Shown here piece by piece: positions 17,031 through 25,287 of a stretch of 64,000 nucleotides of DNA. The position numbers were made by a program, and so were the translations under genes. The notes under the pieces were generated by a model. The model saw only the letters and a program-made list of their open reading frames with translations, searched no databases and was not told where the DNA came from. This DNA comes from Aestuariicoccus sp032586235 (GTDB lineage: Bacteria > Pseudomonadota > Alphaproteobacteria > Rhodobacterales > Rhodobacteraceae): NCBI RefSeq assembly GCF_032586235.1, contig NZ_JAWHTD010000005.1, forward strand, positions 124,001-188,000, given 5' to 3'. Numbering within the stretch: position 1 is the stretch's first letter; each line of letters starts with the position of its first letter.

Positions 17031-18017
17031 TCAGTTCAGCGCCGCATCCGTAATCGCGTGGGTCCAGGCGCCCTCGGGCGCCTTGCTGATGACCGGGTCC
17101 GATCCGCCGGCCAGCAGCGTCTGCACCGTGCGTTCGTAATCGGCCGGGTCGAGCGCGCCGTTCGAGCCCGCGGTCAGCTTGGCCACTTCGCCCATCATGC
17201 GGATCTGATGTTCTTCGGTCTGGGCGCCGGTTTCATCGTTGTCCAGAACGATCATCGCCGCGTCCTCGGGGTTCTCCTCGGCCCATTTCCAGCCTTTCAT
17301 CGAGGCCCGGACGAAACGCTCCATCTTGTCGGCGAAAGCGGGATCGTCGAGGTTGTCCTCAAGCACGTAGAGCCCGTCTTCGAGCGTGGCGACGCCCTGA
17401 TCCTCATATTTGAAAGTGATGAGCTCGTCCGGCGAGACACCCGAATCGATCACCTGCCAATATTCATTGTAGGTCATCGTGCTGATGCAATCGGCCTGAC
17501 GCTGCAGCAGCGGATCGACGTTGAAGCCCTGCTTCAGCACCTCGACGCCGTTCTCATCCGCGCCATCGGTTTCGATGCCAAGCTGGCTCATCCACGACAG
17601 GAATGGATATTCGTTGCCGAAGAACCAGACCCCGAGGGTACGGTTGGCGAGGCTCTCCGGCCCCTCGATCCCGACATCGCCCCAGCAGGTCAGCATCATG
17701 CCCGAGGATTTGAACGGCTGCGCAATGTTCACCAGCGGCAGGCCGTTTTCACGCGCCGCCAGCGCGGCGGGCATCCATTCGACGACCACGTCGGCGCCGC
17801 CACCAGCGATGACCTGCGTCGGTGCGATATCGGGGCCGCCGGGCAGGATCGTGACGTCCAGCCCCTCTTCGTCGTAATAGCCGTTCTCTTGCGCGACGTA
17901 GTAGCCCGCGAATTGCGATTGCGTGACCCATTTCAGCTGCAGCGTCACTGCGTCCTGCGCAAACGCGGGCGCGGAAAGCCCGGCGAGCGCGGCTGCGGCC
18001 CAGAACATGCGTTTCAT
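17031..18017 (-). CDS. ABC importer substrate-binding protein, NMT1/THI5-like
   Basis: A 328-residue periplasmic binding protein. The start MKRMFW is taken because GGAGGAC lies 6 bases upstream and a clear signal peptide follows (cleavage after SAPAFA). The mature protein has NMT1/THI5 features: VTLQLKWVTQSQFAGYYVAQ, the GYYDEEGLDVTILPGG segment and QVIAGGGADVVVEWMP. This family binds small heterocycles such as pyrimidine precursors of thiamine and riboflavin. Since two permeases and an ATPase follow the same orientation and the flanking genes encode pyrimidine breakdown, import of uracil, thymine or a dihydropyrimidine is the best guess. It is the last gene of the operon, followed by a strong terminator. 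Confidence 0.85.
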   Translation of the reverse strand: MKRMFWAAAALAGLSAPAFAQDAVTLQLKWVTQSQFAGYYVAQENGYYDEEGLDVTILPGGPDIAPTQVIAGGGADVVVEWMPAALAARENGLPLVNIAQPFKSSGMMLTCWGDVGIEGPESLANRTLGVWFFGNEYPFLSWMSQLGIETDGADENGVEVLKQGFNVDPLLQRQADCISTMTYNEYWQVIDSGVSPDELITFKYEDQGVATLEDGLYVLEDNLDDPAFADKMERFVRASMKGWKWAEENPEDAAMIVLDNDETGAQTEEHQIRMMGEVAKLTAGSNGALDPADYERTVQTLLAGGSDPVISKAPEGAWTHAITDAALN

Positions 18018-18081
18018 TGTGTAGTCCTCCAGGTTGGTATCATTCACTCTCCCCACGGCTCTGGCGGCGCGGGATTTTCTG

Positions 18082-18933
18082 TTATCGTCCGCCCCTCTGC
18101 GAGGCGTGCCAGAACGTCAGTCGTTTCTCGATCACCGTGACCAGCCCGAAAAAGACCGATCCGGCCAGCGCCGCGACCACGATGGCCGACCAGACCATGC
18201 CAAGGTCAAGCTGGCCAATACTGGTCGAAATGCGGAAGCCGAGGCCCAGTGTAGGCGAGCCGAAAAATTCGGCAACAATCGCGCCGACAAGCGCAAGAGT
18301 TGTGCTGATTTTGAGCCCATTGAAAATGAAGGGCATCGCGGCGGGCAGGCGCAGCTTGATCAGCGTCTGGCCCCAGCTGGCGGCATAGGTGCGCACCAGG
18401 TCGCGCTGCATGGCGGTGGTGTCCTGCAAACCGGCGACGGTGTTCACCAGCATCGGGAAGAACACCATAAGCACGACGACCGCCGCCTTGGATTGCCAGC
18501 CAAAGCCGAACCACATCACCAGGATCGGCGCGGTGCCGACGATGGGCAGGGCGGCCATGAAGTTGCCGAGCGGCAGAAGCCCCTCGCGCAGATAGCGGTA
18601 GCGGTCGACCAGCAGAGCGGTCAGAAAGGCCGCGCCGCAGCCGATGATATAGCCGCCCAGCGCGCCTTTGAGGATCGTCTGCACGAAGTCGCGCCAGAGC
18701 AGGCCCAGATTGGCGCCGAAGGTCTGCGCGATCTGGCTGGGTGGCGGCAGGATCACCGGCGGCACCCCCAGCCCGCGCACCAGGCATTCCCACATGGCCA
18801 GAACGGTCGCGCCGAAGACGACGGGCACCGCCAGCCGGGCCGCCGCCGTCCCGCGGGCAGGCCCGTTGGCCAGCGCCACATTCAGCGCAAAGCCCCCCGC
18901 CCAGAGCGCCAGTGCCAGCACCACCAGCGTCAT
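18082..18933 (-). CDS. ABC importer permease (BPD family), second subunit
   Basis: A 283-residue inner-membrane permease with about six membrane helices. The coupling (EAA) loop that docks to the ATPase reads RTYAASWGQTLIKLRLPAAM near residue 185. Family features such as LLPLGNFMAALPIVGTAPIL place it with permeases of the nitrate/taurine/NMT1 class. Its start overlaps the stop of the other permease by 4 bases, so the two are made together and probably pair as a heterodimer. Confidence 0.88.
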   Translation of the reverse strand: MTLVVLALALWAGGFALNVALANGPARGTAAARLAVPVVFGATVLAMWECLVRGLGVPPVILPPPSQIAQTFGANLGLLWRDFVQTILKGALGGYIIGCGAAFLTALLVDRYRYLREGLLPLGNFMAALPIVGTAPILVMWFGFGWQSKAAVVVLMVFFPMLVNTVAGLQDTTAMQRDLVRTYAASWGQTLIKLRLPAAMPFIFNGLKISTTLALVGAIVAEFFGSPTLGLGFRISTSIGQLDLGMVWSAIVVAALAGSVFFGLVTVIEKRLTFWHASQRGGR

Positions 18934-19910
18934 GCGCTCATACCGATGCGCCGCAGGGTCCGCCTCTCGAGCCAGCCGATGGCCCAGACCAGTACCGCCG
19001 CCAGACCGGCCGCCATGAAGAGCGCAGCCCAGATCTGCGCGGTCTGTCCGTAATAGCTGCCCGCCAGCATCCGCGCGCCCAGCCCGCCCTGCTGCACCGG
19101 CAATTCGCCGACGATGGCCCCGACGAGGCTCGCCGCGATGGCGATCTTGAGCGAGGCAAAGAGGTAGGGCACCGAGGCGGGCAGGCGCAATTTCCAGAGC
19201 ACCGTGGGCGCGCCGGCGTTATAGGTCCGCATCAGGTCCATCTGCATCGCGTCGGGGCTGCGCAGGCCCTTGACCATGCCCACGACCACAGGGAAGAACG
19301 ACAGGTAGGCCGAGATCACCGCCTTGGGGATCAGCCCCTGCACGCCCACGGAATAAAGCACGACGATGATCATCGGCGCCAGCGCCACGATGGGAATGGT
19401 CTGGCTGACGATGGCCCAGGGCATGACGGACATGTCCATCACCCGGCTGTGCACGATGCCGATGGCCAACGCGATGCCGAGGCCTGCACCGATCAGAAAG
19501 CCCACGAAGGTCGCGTTAAGCGTGACCCAGCCGTGATAGATCAGGCTCCGGTTCGACAGGCTGCCCGACCGCACGATGCCGCGCCGGCCGTTGAGCTCTT
19601 CGTCGATGGTGCTGTCGTAAAGCTCGACCAGCACCTGGTGCGGCGCGGGCAGGCGCGCGCGGTCGAGGCTCCAGCTGGCGCCCAACGCGCCGGGGTTCTG
19701 CGCGACGAGCACCAGATGCCCCATGTCCCGCCGCTCTGCCGCCGAGGGCGGCGACACCGCGACCCCGGCGCGTTCGGCCTGGGTCAGCACCTCCTTGACG
19801 TTCATCGGCACGGCGGCCGCGTACCACAGCGTCATGATCGCCAGGATCATCGCCAGAACCGGCGGCACACGCCATCGGCGCGCGGTCAGGGGCACAGCCG
19901 CATCCGCCAT
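18930..19910 (-). CDS. ABC importer permease (BPD family), first subunit
   Basis: A 326-residue permease, longer than its partner because of an N-terminal extension. A first helix (about 15-35) is followed by roughly 100 residues likely on the periplasmic side (LDRARLPAPHQVLVELYDST and around) before the core helices. The coupling loop is RTYNAGAPTVLWKLRLPASV near residue 230. The core matches the same family as the neighbouring permease. Between it and the ATPase gene lies a 21-base GC palindrome. Confidence 0.88.
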   Translation of the reverse strand: MADAAVPLTARRWRVPPVLAMILAIMTLWYAAAVPMNVKEVLTQAERAGVAVSPPSAAERRDMGHLVLVAQNPGALGASWSLDRARLPAPHQVLVELYDSTIDEELNGRRGIVRSGSLSNRSLIYHGWVTLNATFVGFLIGAGLGIALAIGIVHSRVMDMSVMPWAIVSQTIPIVALAPMIIVVLYSVGVQGLIPKAVISAYLSFFPVVVGMVKGLRSPDAMQMDLMRTYNAGAPTVLWKLRLPASVPYLFASLKIAIAASLVGAIVGELPVQQGGLGARMLAGSYYGQTAQIWAALFMAAGLAAVLVWAIGWLERRTLRRIGMSA

Positions 19911-19921
19911 CAGCCCACCCC

Positions 19922-19942
19922 GCCCCGGGCCTGACCCGGGGC
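19922..19942. repeat. 21-base GC palindrome (copy 1)
   Basis: GCCCCGGG-CCTGA-CCCGGGGC: 8-base arms and a 5-base spacer, in the gap between the ABC ATPase and permease genes. The same geometry recurs at 27122-27142 and 36210-36230, and a longer variant occurs at 27083-27106. It looks like a dispersed intergenic palindrome. Confidence 0.75.
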
Positions 19943-19977
19943 CCCGTCGGCCGCGGCAATTCGCGCCTGTGAAAATC

Positions 19978-20799
19978 TCATTCCTGATACCCCGACCGCA
20001 GCCCCTCGCGCACGCGATGGGCGATCTCGATGAACTCGGGCGTATCGCGGATGTCGAGTGGGCGCTCCTTGCGCAGGGGGCTTTCGATCACGTCCGTGAT
20101 CCGCCCGGGCCGCGGCGACATCACCACGATATGGGTCGACAGATAGACCGCCTCGGGGATCGAGTGGGTGACGAAGGCAATGGTCTTTTCCGTCCGCGCC
20201 CAGAGCCGCAGCAATTCCTCGTTCAGACGGTCGCGCACGATCTCGTCCAGCGCGCCGAAAGGTTCGTCCATCAGAAGGATGTCCGCATCGAAGGCCAGTG
20301 CGCGCGCGATGCTCGCCCGTTGCTGCATGCCGCCCGACAATTGCCAGGGGAACTTGTCGGCAAAGCCCGACAGCTCGACCAGTTCCAGCACCCGTGCCAC
20401 GCGGTCTTTCTGATCCGCCTTGGAAAAGCCCATGATCTCGAGCGGCAGACGGATGTTGCCGCCGATGGTCCGCCACGGATAAAGCCCCGCCGCCTGGAAG
20501 ACATAGCCATAGGCGCGCGCCTTGCGCGCTGCGTCGGGGGACATGCCGTTGACGCTCAGCTCGCCGCCGGTCGGCGCCTCCAGCGCTGCGATGCAGCGCA
20601 GAAGGGTCGTCTTGCCGCAGCCCGAGGGGCCGATGAAGCTGACAAAGGCCCCTTTGGGGATATCCAGCGAAACGTCCTTTAGCGCATGAACCGGGCCATC
20701 CGCCGTCTGGAACGTCAGATCGAGATGCGACGCGCGAATGACCGGCGCGCCGCTATCTGCTAGGCTTGATGCTGGTTGGGACAAGAGAGGCTCAGACAT
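19978..20799 (-). CDS. ABC importer ATP-binding protein
   Basis: A 273-residue ATPase of the nitrate/taurine-type importer group. Walker A is GPSGCGKTT (about residue 57), the Q-loop lies in YVFQAAGLYPW, the signature is LSGGMQQRASIARAL, Walker B is ILLMDEPFGALD and the switch histidine is in FVTHSIPEA. The start MSEPLLSQ is on the minus strand at 20797-20799, sharing bases with the ATG of the divergent cupin gene. No convincing ribosome site precedes it, so the true start could be a TTG slightly further in or an ATG at 20844. It is the first gene of the four-gene importer operon. Confidence 0.88.
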   Translation of the reverse strand: MSEPLLSQPASSLADSGAPVIRASHLDLTFQTADGPVHALKDVSLDIPKGAFVSFIGPSGCGKTTLLRCIAALEAPTGGELSVNGMSPDAARKARAYGYVFQAAGLYPWRTIGGNIRLPLEIMGFSKADQKDRVARVLELVELSGFADKFPWQLSGGMQQRASIARALAFDADILLMDEPFGALDEIVRDRLNEELLRLWARTEKTIAFVTHSIPEAVYLSTHIVVMSPRPGRITDVIESPLRKERPLDIRDTPEFIEIAHRVREGLRSGYQE

Positions 20800-21196
20800 G
20801 GCGGATTGTGTAAAGCTGCGGCCCGAAGGCACGTATGACGGCAAACAAGGGTTTTCCTACTTCGAAGGGATCGCAAAGGAAACGGTCGGATCGCAGGGCG
20901 TCTGCATGCATTTGCTGACGGTTCCGCCCGGCGGCCGCGCCAAGGCGCATAAGCACGAAACTCATGAAACCGCGATCTACGTGATTTCGGGATCGGCCAG
21001 GATGTACTGGGGCGAGCGGCTTGAACACGTGATGGAGACCAAGGCCGGCGACATGATCTACATCCCCGCCGACGTGCCGCACCTGCCGTTCAACGACGGA
21101 GATGTCCCCGCCGTCGCCGTTATCGCCCGCACCGACCCGCATGAACAGGAAAGCGTCGTCCTGCTGCCCGAACTCGAGGCGCTGGTCCCGAGCTGA
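20798..21196 (+). CDS. Cupin-domain protein in the pyrimidine locus
   Basis: A 132-residue single-domain cupin. The first metal-binding motif is seen as KAHKHETHETAIYVISG (His, His, then Glu), and the second as DMIYIPADVPHLPFN near residue 90. The barrel core is otherwise complete. The start at 20798 has AGAGAGG 8 bases upstream; the in-frame ATG at 20738 would lie inside the divergent ATPase gene. Such small cupins may be isomerases, dioxygenases or simple binding proteins; substrate and reaction cannot be named. Its position between the importer and hydA suggests a link to pyrimidine catabolism. Confidence 0.8.
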   Translation: MADCVKLRPEGTYDGKQGFSYFEGIAKETVGSQGVCMHLLTVPPGGRAKAHKHETHETAIYVISGSARMYWGERLEHVMETKAGDMIYIPADVPHLPFNDGDVPAVAVIARTDPHEQESVVLLPELEALVPS

Positions 21197-21203
21197 GCGG
21201 CAC

Positions 21204-21250
21204 CCGTTTTCTTGCCAAGAAAACGGTCCGAAATCTTTGAAAGATTTCGG
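21204..21250. terminator. Two adjacent 23-base palindromes between convergent genes
   Basis: 21204-21226 (9-base arms CCGTTTTCT/AGAAAACGG) and 21228-21250 (9-base arms CCGAAATCT/AGATTTCGG), each with a 5-base loop and separated by one base. They lie just past the cupin stop and just past the end of hydA, so they may end transcription from both sides. Confidence 0.65.
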
Positions 21251-21282
21251 CGCGCGCGTGGCTGCGGATCGTTCAACCAAAC

Positions 21283-22737
21283 TCAAACACCAGTCGCCGG
21301 GATCCCCGTCCGCTCGACCGGGCGCGGCGCCGTCAGATCCTTCCACTTGCTCAGCGCGCGGTTGACCGGGGTGTTGGGGGCACGTTTCACAAATTTGCCG
21401 TGCCCTTCCTGTGTGCGGATCTCGCCGTCATGCACCGCCACATGCCCGCGCGTGAGGGTAAAGCGGGGCAAACCCTTGACCTGCTGGCCCTCGAAAACGT
21501 TGTAGTCGATAGCCGATTGCTGACGGGATGCCGTGATGGTCTTTTCCTTCTCCGGATCCCAAACCACGATATCTGCATCCGACCCAACCCGGATTGCGCC
21601 CTTCTTCGGATAGCAGTTCAGGATTTTGGCGATGTTGGTCGAGGTCATCGCGACGAATTCTTCGGGCGTCAGCCGCCCGGTGGCGACGCCATGAGTCCAG
21701 AGCATCGGCATCCGGTCTTCCAGCCCGCCGGTGCCGTTGGGGATCTTGGTGAAATCGCCCACGCCATAGCGCTTCTGTTCGGTGGTAAACGCACAGTGGT
21801 CCGTCGCAACGACTGACAGAGACCCCGACATCAACCCGTGCCACAGGCTTTCCTGGTGCTTGGCATTACGGAACGGCGGCGACATAACGCGGCGCGCGGC
21901 GTGGTCCCAGTCCTTGTTGAAATACTCACTTTCATCCAGGGTCAGGTGCTGGATCAACGGCTCGCCCCAGACCCGCTTGCCCTGCTGGCGGGCGCGGCGG
22001 ATGGCCTCGTGCGCCTCTTCGCAGCTGACATGCACGATATAAAGCGGCACACCCGCCATATCGGCGATCATGATCGCGCGGTTCGCCGCCTCGCCTTCGA
22101 CCTGCGGGGGGCGGGAATAGGCATGCGCCTCGGGCCCGGTGTTGCCCTCGGCCAGCAGTTTGGCGCTCAGCTCGGCGACCACGTCGCCGTTTTCCGCATG
22201 CACCATGGCGATTCCGCCCAGTTCGGCCAGCCGGTTGAACGAGGCGTACATCTCGTCGTCGTTCACCATCAGCGCGCCCTTGTAGGCCATGAAATGCTTG
22301 AAGGTGTTGATGCCGCGATCCTCGATCACGGTCTTCATCTCGTCAAAGACCTGCTCGCCCCACCAGGTAACGGCCATGTGGAACGAGTAATCGCAATTGG
22401 CGCGGGTGGATTTGTTGTCCCACATCTGGAGCGCGTCGAGCAGACCCTGCTGCGGGCTGGGCAGGGCGAAATCCACCACCATCGTGGTGCCGCCCGACAG
22501 CGCCGCCCGCGTGCCGGATTCGAAGTCGTCGCTGGAATAGGTGCCCATGAAGGGCATCTCCAGATGCGTGTGCGGATCGATCCCGCCGGGCATGACATAG
22601 CATCCGGTGGCGTCCAGTTGTTCGTCGCCTTTCAGGTTCTCACCGATCTCGACGATCACGCCGTTCTCGATCAGCACGTCGGCCTTGTAGCTGAGATCGG
22701 CCGTGACGATGGTTCCGTTCTTGATGACTGTGGTCAT
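21283..22737 (-). CDS. hydA: Dihydropyrimidinase (hydantoinase)
   Basis: A 484-residue amidohydrolase that opens the ring of dihydrouracil or dihydrothymine to the N-carbamoyl amino acid. The binuclear metal site is visible: GGIDPHTHLEMP (HxH), the carbamylated-lysine segment FKHFMAYKGALM, later histidines in MVHAENGD and YIVHVSCEEA, and the final aspartate in VATDHCAF. Length agrees with bacterial dihydropyrimidinases. The start MTTVIKNG at 22737 is preferred over an in-frame TTG 9 bases earlier because it matches family N-termini. It is the last gene of an operon that begins with the amidohydrolase at 24452. Confidence 0.95.
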   Translation of the reverse strand: MTTVIKNGTIVTADLSYKADVLIENGVIVEIGENLKGDEQLDATGCYVMPGGIDPHTHLEMPFMGTYSSDDFESGTRAALSGGTTMVVDFALPSPQQGLLDALQMWDNKSTRANCDYSFHMAVTWWGEQVFDEMKTVIEDRGINTFKHFMAYKGALMVNDDEMYASFNRLAELGGIAMVHAENGDVVAELSAKLLAEGNTGPEAHAYSRPPQVEGEAANRAIMIADMAGVPLYIVHVSCEEAHEAIRRARQQGKRVWGEPLIQHLTLDESEYFNKDWDHAARRVMSPPFRNAKHQESLWHGLMSGSLSVVATDHCAFTTEQKRYGVGDFTKIPNGTGGLEDRMPMLWTHGVATGRLTPEEFVAMTSTNIAKILNCYPKKGAIRVGSDADIVVWDPEKEKTITASRQQSAIDYNVFEGQQVKGLPRFTLTRGHVAVHDGEIRTQEGHGKFVKRAPNTPVNRALSKWKDLTAPRPVERTGIPATGV

Positions 22738-22752
22738 TTTGTTCAAGCACCT

Positions 22753-23205
22753 CTAATTATTTTCGCTGGCTATCCGGTCAACGACGAGTTGCGCAAGGCT
22801 ATCGCATACGGCCCTGTCAGAGACCCAAATTTCGTTACCGTCCCAAGCCGACCCGGTATTCGCGTAGTGGCGACGAAAGCTTTCAACGTATTGACCTGCG
22901 ATAGTTTCGGAATCTAACTCGACGCTAGTAATCGCTTGCTCACCAGTCATACCCGAACGGTTTGCCCGGATTCGAGACGCCGCGAGAAAAAGCGCCAGAA
23001 CGTTTTCTTTCCAATAATCAAGCACACTATTGGGCAATTGAGCCCCGGCCCAAGAACCGCTTGCGCGAAAAAACGCGGCGCACCGGACAAACGCGTAAGA
23101 CGCCTCAGGAGAATTGGAAAGCGTTTCTTCTAACGTCCGGAACTGTTGGGCGTAGGACGCATTCGATAAAAAAATGGCGAACGCTGCCAGCAACAACCGC
23201 CTCAC
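22753..23205 (-). CDS. Small secreted protein of unknown function, atypical base composition
   Basis: A 150-residue product starting at a GTG that overlaps the amidohydrolase stop by 4 bases (GTGA). The N-terminus is a clear signal peptide (VRRLLLAAFAIFLSNASYA, cleavage before QQF). The mature part has two cysteines (in VRCAAFF and RAVCDSL), a tyrosine-containing helix (SVLDYWKENVLALFLAASRI) and no motif I recognise. Sampled 60-base lines are about 43-55% GC by hand count, well below the GC-rich neighbours. It sits between the two hydrolase genes of the pyrimidine pathway although neither enzyme needs a periplasmic partner. It may be a recent acquisition using the operon's translation. Confidence 0.72.
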   Translation of the reverse strand: MRRLLLAAFAIFLSNASYAQQFRTLEETLSNSPEASYAFVRCAAFFRASGSWAGAQLPNSVLDYWKENVLALFLAASRIRANRSGMTGEQAITSVELDSETIAGQYVESFRRHYANTGSAWDGNEIWVSDRAVCDSLAQLVVDRIASENN

Positions 23206-24452
23206 CCCACAATCTCCGCCGTTTCGACCACCGCGTGGAACAGAACGTCCGCCCCCGCCTTGGCCCAGTCCTTGCTGATCTCCTCGGCCTCGTTGTGCGA
23301 CAGGCCGTCGACGCAGGGGCACATGACCATCGCCGTGGGGGCAACGCGGTTGATCCAGCAGGCGTCGTGGCCCGCGCCCGAGATAATGTTCATATGCGAA
23401 TAGCCCAGCCGCTCGGCCGCGTTGCGCACCGCGGTCACGCAGCCTTCGTCGAATTCCACCGGGTCGAAGCCGCCGACCTTTTCGAATTCGACCTCCAGCC
23501 CCATGTCGTCGCAGATCTTCTGCGCCTCGACGCGCAGCCGCGCCTCCATATCCTGGATCACGCTCAGATCGGGTGACCGGAAATCGACCGTGAAGACCAC
23601 CTTGCCCGGGATCACGTTGCGCGAATTGGGATAGACGTCGATATGGCCCGCCGCGCCCACCGCGTGGGGTTTGTGCGACCAGGCGATCTCGTCGACCTTC
23701 TCGAGGATGCGCGCCATGCCCAACCCGGCGTTCTTGCGCATCGGCATCGGCGTCGACCCGGTGTGCGAATCCTTGCCCGTCACGGTCACCTGCGTCCATG
23801 ACAGCCCCTGCCCGTGGGTGACGACACCGATATCCTTTCCCTCGGCCTCGAGGATCGGACCCTGCTCGATGTGCAGCTCGAAGAACGCGTGCATCTTGCG
23901 CGCGCCAACCTCTTCCTCGCCCTTCCAGCCGATCCGCTCCAGCTCGTCGCCAAAGCGTTTGCCCTCGGCGTCGACGCGGTCATAGGCCCAGTCCTGCGTG
24001 TGCATCCCCGCGAAGACGCCCGAGGACAACATAGCGGGGGCGTAGCGTGTGCCCTCTTCGTTGGTCCAGTTGGTCACCACGATGGGATGCCTGGTCTGGA
24101 TACCGAGATCGTTCAGCGTGCGGATGATTTCCAGCCCGCCCAGCACGCCCAGAACCCCGTCGTACTTGCCGCCCGTCGGCTGCGTGTCGAGATGCGAGCC
24201 CACATAGACCGGCAGCGCCTCGGGGTCCGTTCCCTCGCGCCGGGCGAACATGTTGCCCATCTGGTCCAGCCCCATGGAACAGCCCGCCGCCTCGCACCAT
24301 TTCTGGAACAGGGCGCGGCCCTCGCCATCCGCGTCGGTCAGGGTCTGGCGGTTGTTGCCTCCGGCGACGCCCGGGCCGATCTTTGCCATCTCCATCAGGC
24401 TGTCCCAGAGCCTGTCGCCGTCGATTGTCAGATTCGCTGCTGGCGCGGCCAT
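23202..24452 (-). CDS. Beta-ureidopropionase-type Zn-dependent amidohydrolase (M20 family)
   Basis: A 416-residue enzyme of the allantoate amidohydrolase / N-carbamoyl-L-amino-acid hydrolase group. Metal ligands fit GSHLDTQPTGGKYDGVLG (His and Asp), the ENWTNEEG-type motif seen as TNWTNEEGTRYAP (Glu pair), FELHIEQGP and the late histidine in DGLSHNEAE. The dimerisation domain occupies about residues 210-330. Given hydA and preTA alongside, the expected reaction is hydrolysis of N-carbamoyl-beta-alanine (or the methyl analogue) to beta-alanine, CO2 and ammonia. The start MAAPAANL has GGGGAGA 6 bases upstream. A RutR operator lies 50 bases ahead. Confidence 0.88.
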   Translation of the reverse strand: MAAPAANLTIDGDRLWDSLMEMAKIGPGVAGGNNRQTLTDADGEGRALFQKWCEAAGCSMGLDQMGNMFARREGTDPEALPVYVGSHLDTQPTGGKYDGVLGVLGGLEIIRTLNDLGIQTRHPIVVTNWTNEEGTRYAPAMLSSGVFAGMHTQDWAYDRVDAEGKRFGDELERIGWKGEEEVGARKMHAFFELHIEQGPILEAEGKDIGVVTHGQGLSWTQVTVTGKDSHTGSTPMPMRKNAGLGMARILEKVDEIAWSHKPHAVGAAGHIDVYPNSRNVIPGKVVFTVDFRSPDLSVIQDMEARLRVEAQKICDDMGLEVEFEKVGGFDPVEFDEGCVTAVRNAAERLGYSHMNIISGAGHDACWINRVAPTAMVMCPCVDGLSHNEAEEISKDWAKAGADVLFHAVVETAEIVG

Positions 24453-24501
24453 GGCGTGTCTCCCCGTCCTTCGGCGCGGCACCCCCCGCGCGCATCTTGA
24501 T

Positions 24502-24517
24502 TTGACCAATCGGTCAA
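24502..24517. promoter_or_regulatory. RutR operator
   Basis: TTGACCAATCGGTCAA, one mismatch from the E. coli RutR consensus TTGACCANNTGGTCAA. It lies between the divergent amidohydrolase (start 24452) and the tetR-type gene (start 24605), fitting control of both by the adjacent regulator, with release by uracil or thymine. Confidence 0.88.
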
Positions 24518-24604
24518 AGAGACGCTACCAGAGGGGTGGCCTCAGTCAAGCGGGATGCTGCCTGAGACATCGAATGCTCGGGGATAAGGCGAGGCGGAGG
24601 CGAG

Positions 24605-25264
24605 ATGACGGAAACTTCGGCACAGCCAGAAGGCACGCCCGCGCCGCGCACGCGCATCCAGCGGCGCAAGCGCGAGGCCATTCTCGAGGCCGGGCTGACA
24701 GTCTTTTCGCAAGAGGGGTTTCGCGGCGCAACGCTCGACCGGATCGCGGCCGAGGCCGGTTTGTCGAAACCCAACCTGCTGTATTATTTCCCCTCCAAGG
24801 AGGCGATCCACACCGAGCTGCTGACCGGGCTGTTGCACACCTGGCTCGATCCTCTGCGCGCGCTCGATCCGGCGGGCGATCCGCTGGCGGAGCTTCTGGG
24901 CTATGTCCGCCGCAAGCTCTTGCTGGCGCGGGATTACCCGCGCGAAAGCCGCCTTTTCGCCAACGAGATCCTGCAGGGTGCACCGCGGATGAGACCGGCG
25001 CTTGAAGGCGAATTGCGCGCGCTCGTCGAAGAATACGCCACGGTCATCAAAGGCTGGATCGACGCAGGCCATATCGCGCCCATCGACCCGGTGCACCTGA
25101 TTTTTTCGATCTGGGCGCTGACCCAGCATTTCGCCGATTTCGAGGTTCAGGTCCGCGCCGTGCTCGGCTCGGAGGACCCTTTCGAAGGGGCCGAGGCGCA
25201 TCTCGACACGGTCTTCCGCAGAATACTCAGACCCGATGCGGACGGTCCGCGAACCAGCGCATAA
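24605..25264 (+). CDS. rutR: TetR-family pyrimidine regulator RutR
   Basis: A 219-residue TetR-family repressor. The helix-turn-helix region is FRGATLDRIAAEAGLSKPNLLYYFPSKEAI (shown in parts: GATLDRIAAEAGLSKPNLLY, about 43-62). The ligand domain resembles RutR in the RDYPRESRLFANEILQGAP stretch and the WIDAGHIAPIDPVHLIFSIW helix pair. RutR responds to uracil and thymine and in E. coli controls pyrimidine degradation. Here a near-perfect RutR operator lies 88 bases upstream, next to the divergent amidohydrolase-hydA operon, which supports both identity and target. Autoregulation is likely. Confidence 0.9.
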   Translation: MTETSAQPEGTPAPRTRIQRRKREAILEAGLTVFSQEGFRGATLDRIAAEAGLSKPNLLYYFPSKEAIHTELLTGLLHTWLDPLRALDPAGDPLAELLGYVRRKLLLARDYPRESRLFANEILQGAPRMRPALEGELRALVEEYATVIKGWIDAGHIAPIDPVHLIFSIWALTQHFADFEVQVRAVLGSEDPFEGAEAHLDTVFRRILRPDADGPRTSA

Positions 25265-25287
25265 AGGCCGCGCCGCACCTGCACGCC

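Noticed and set aside
17031..20799. NMT1/THI5-type importer as a thiamine-precursor system under a TPP riboswitch
   Set aside because: No thiamine biosynthesis genes are nearby and no THI-box-like structure was seen before the operon; the pyrimidine catabolism genes around it give a better context.
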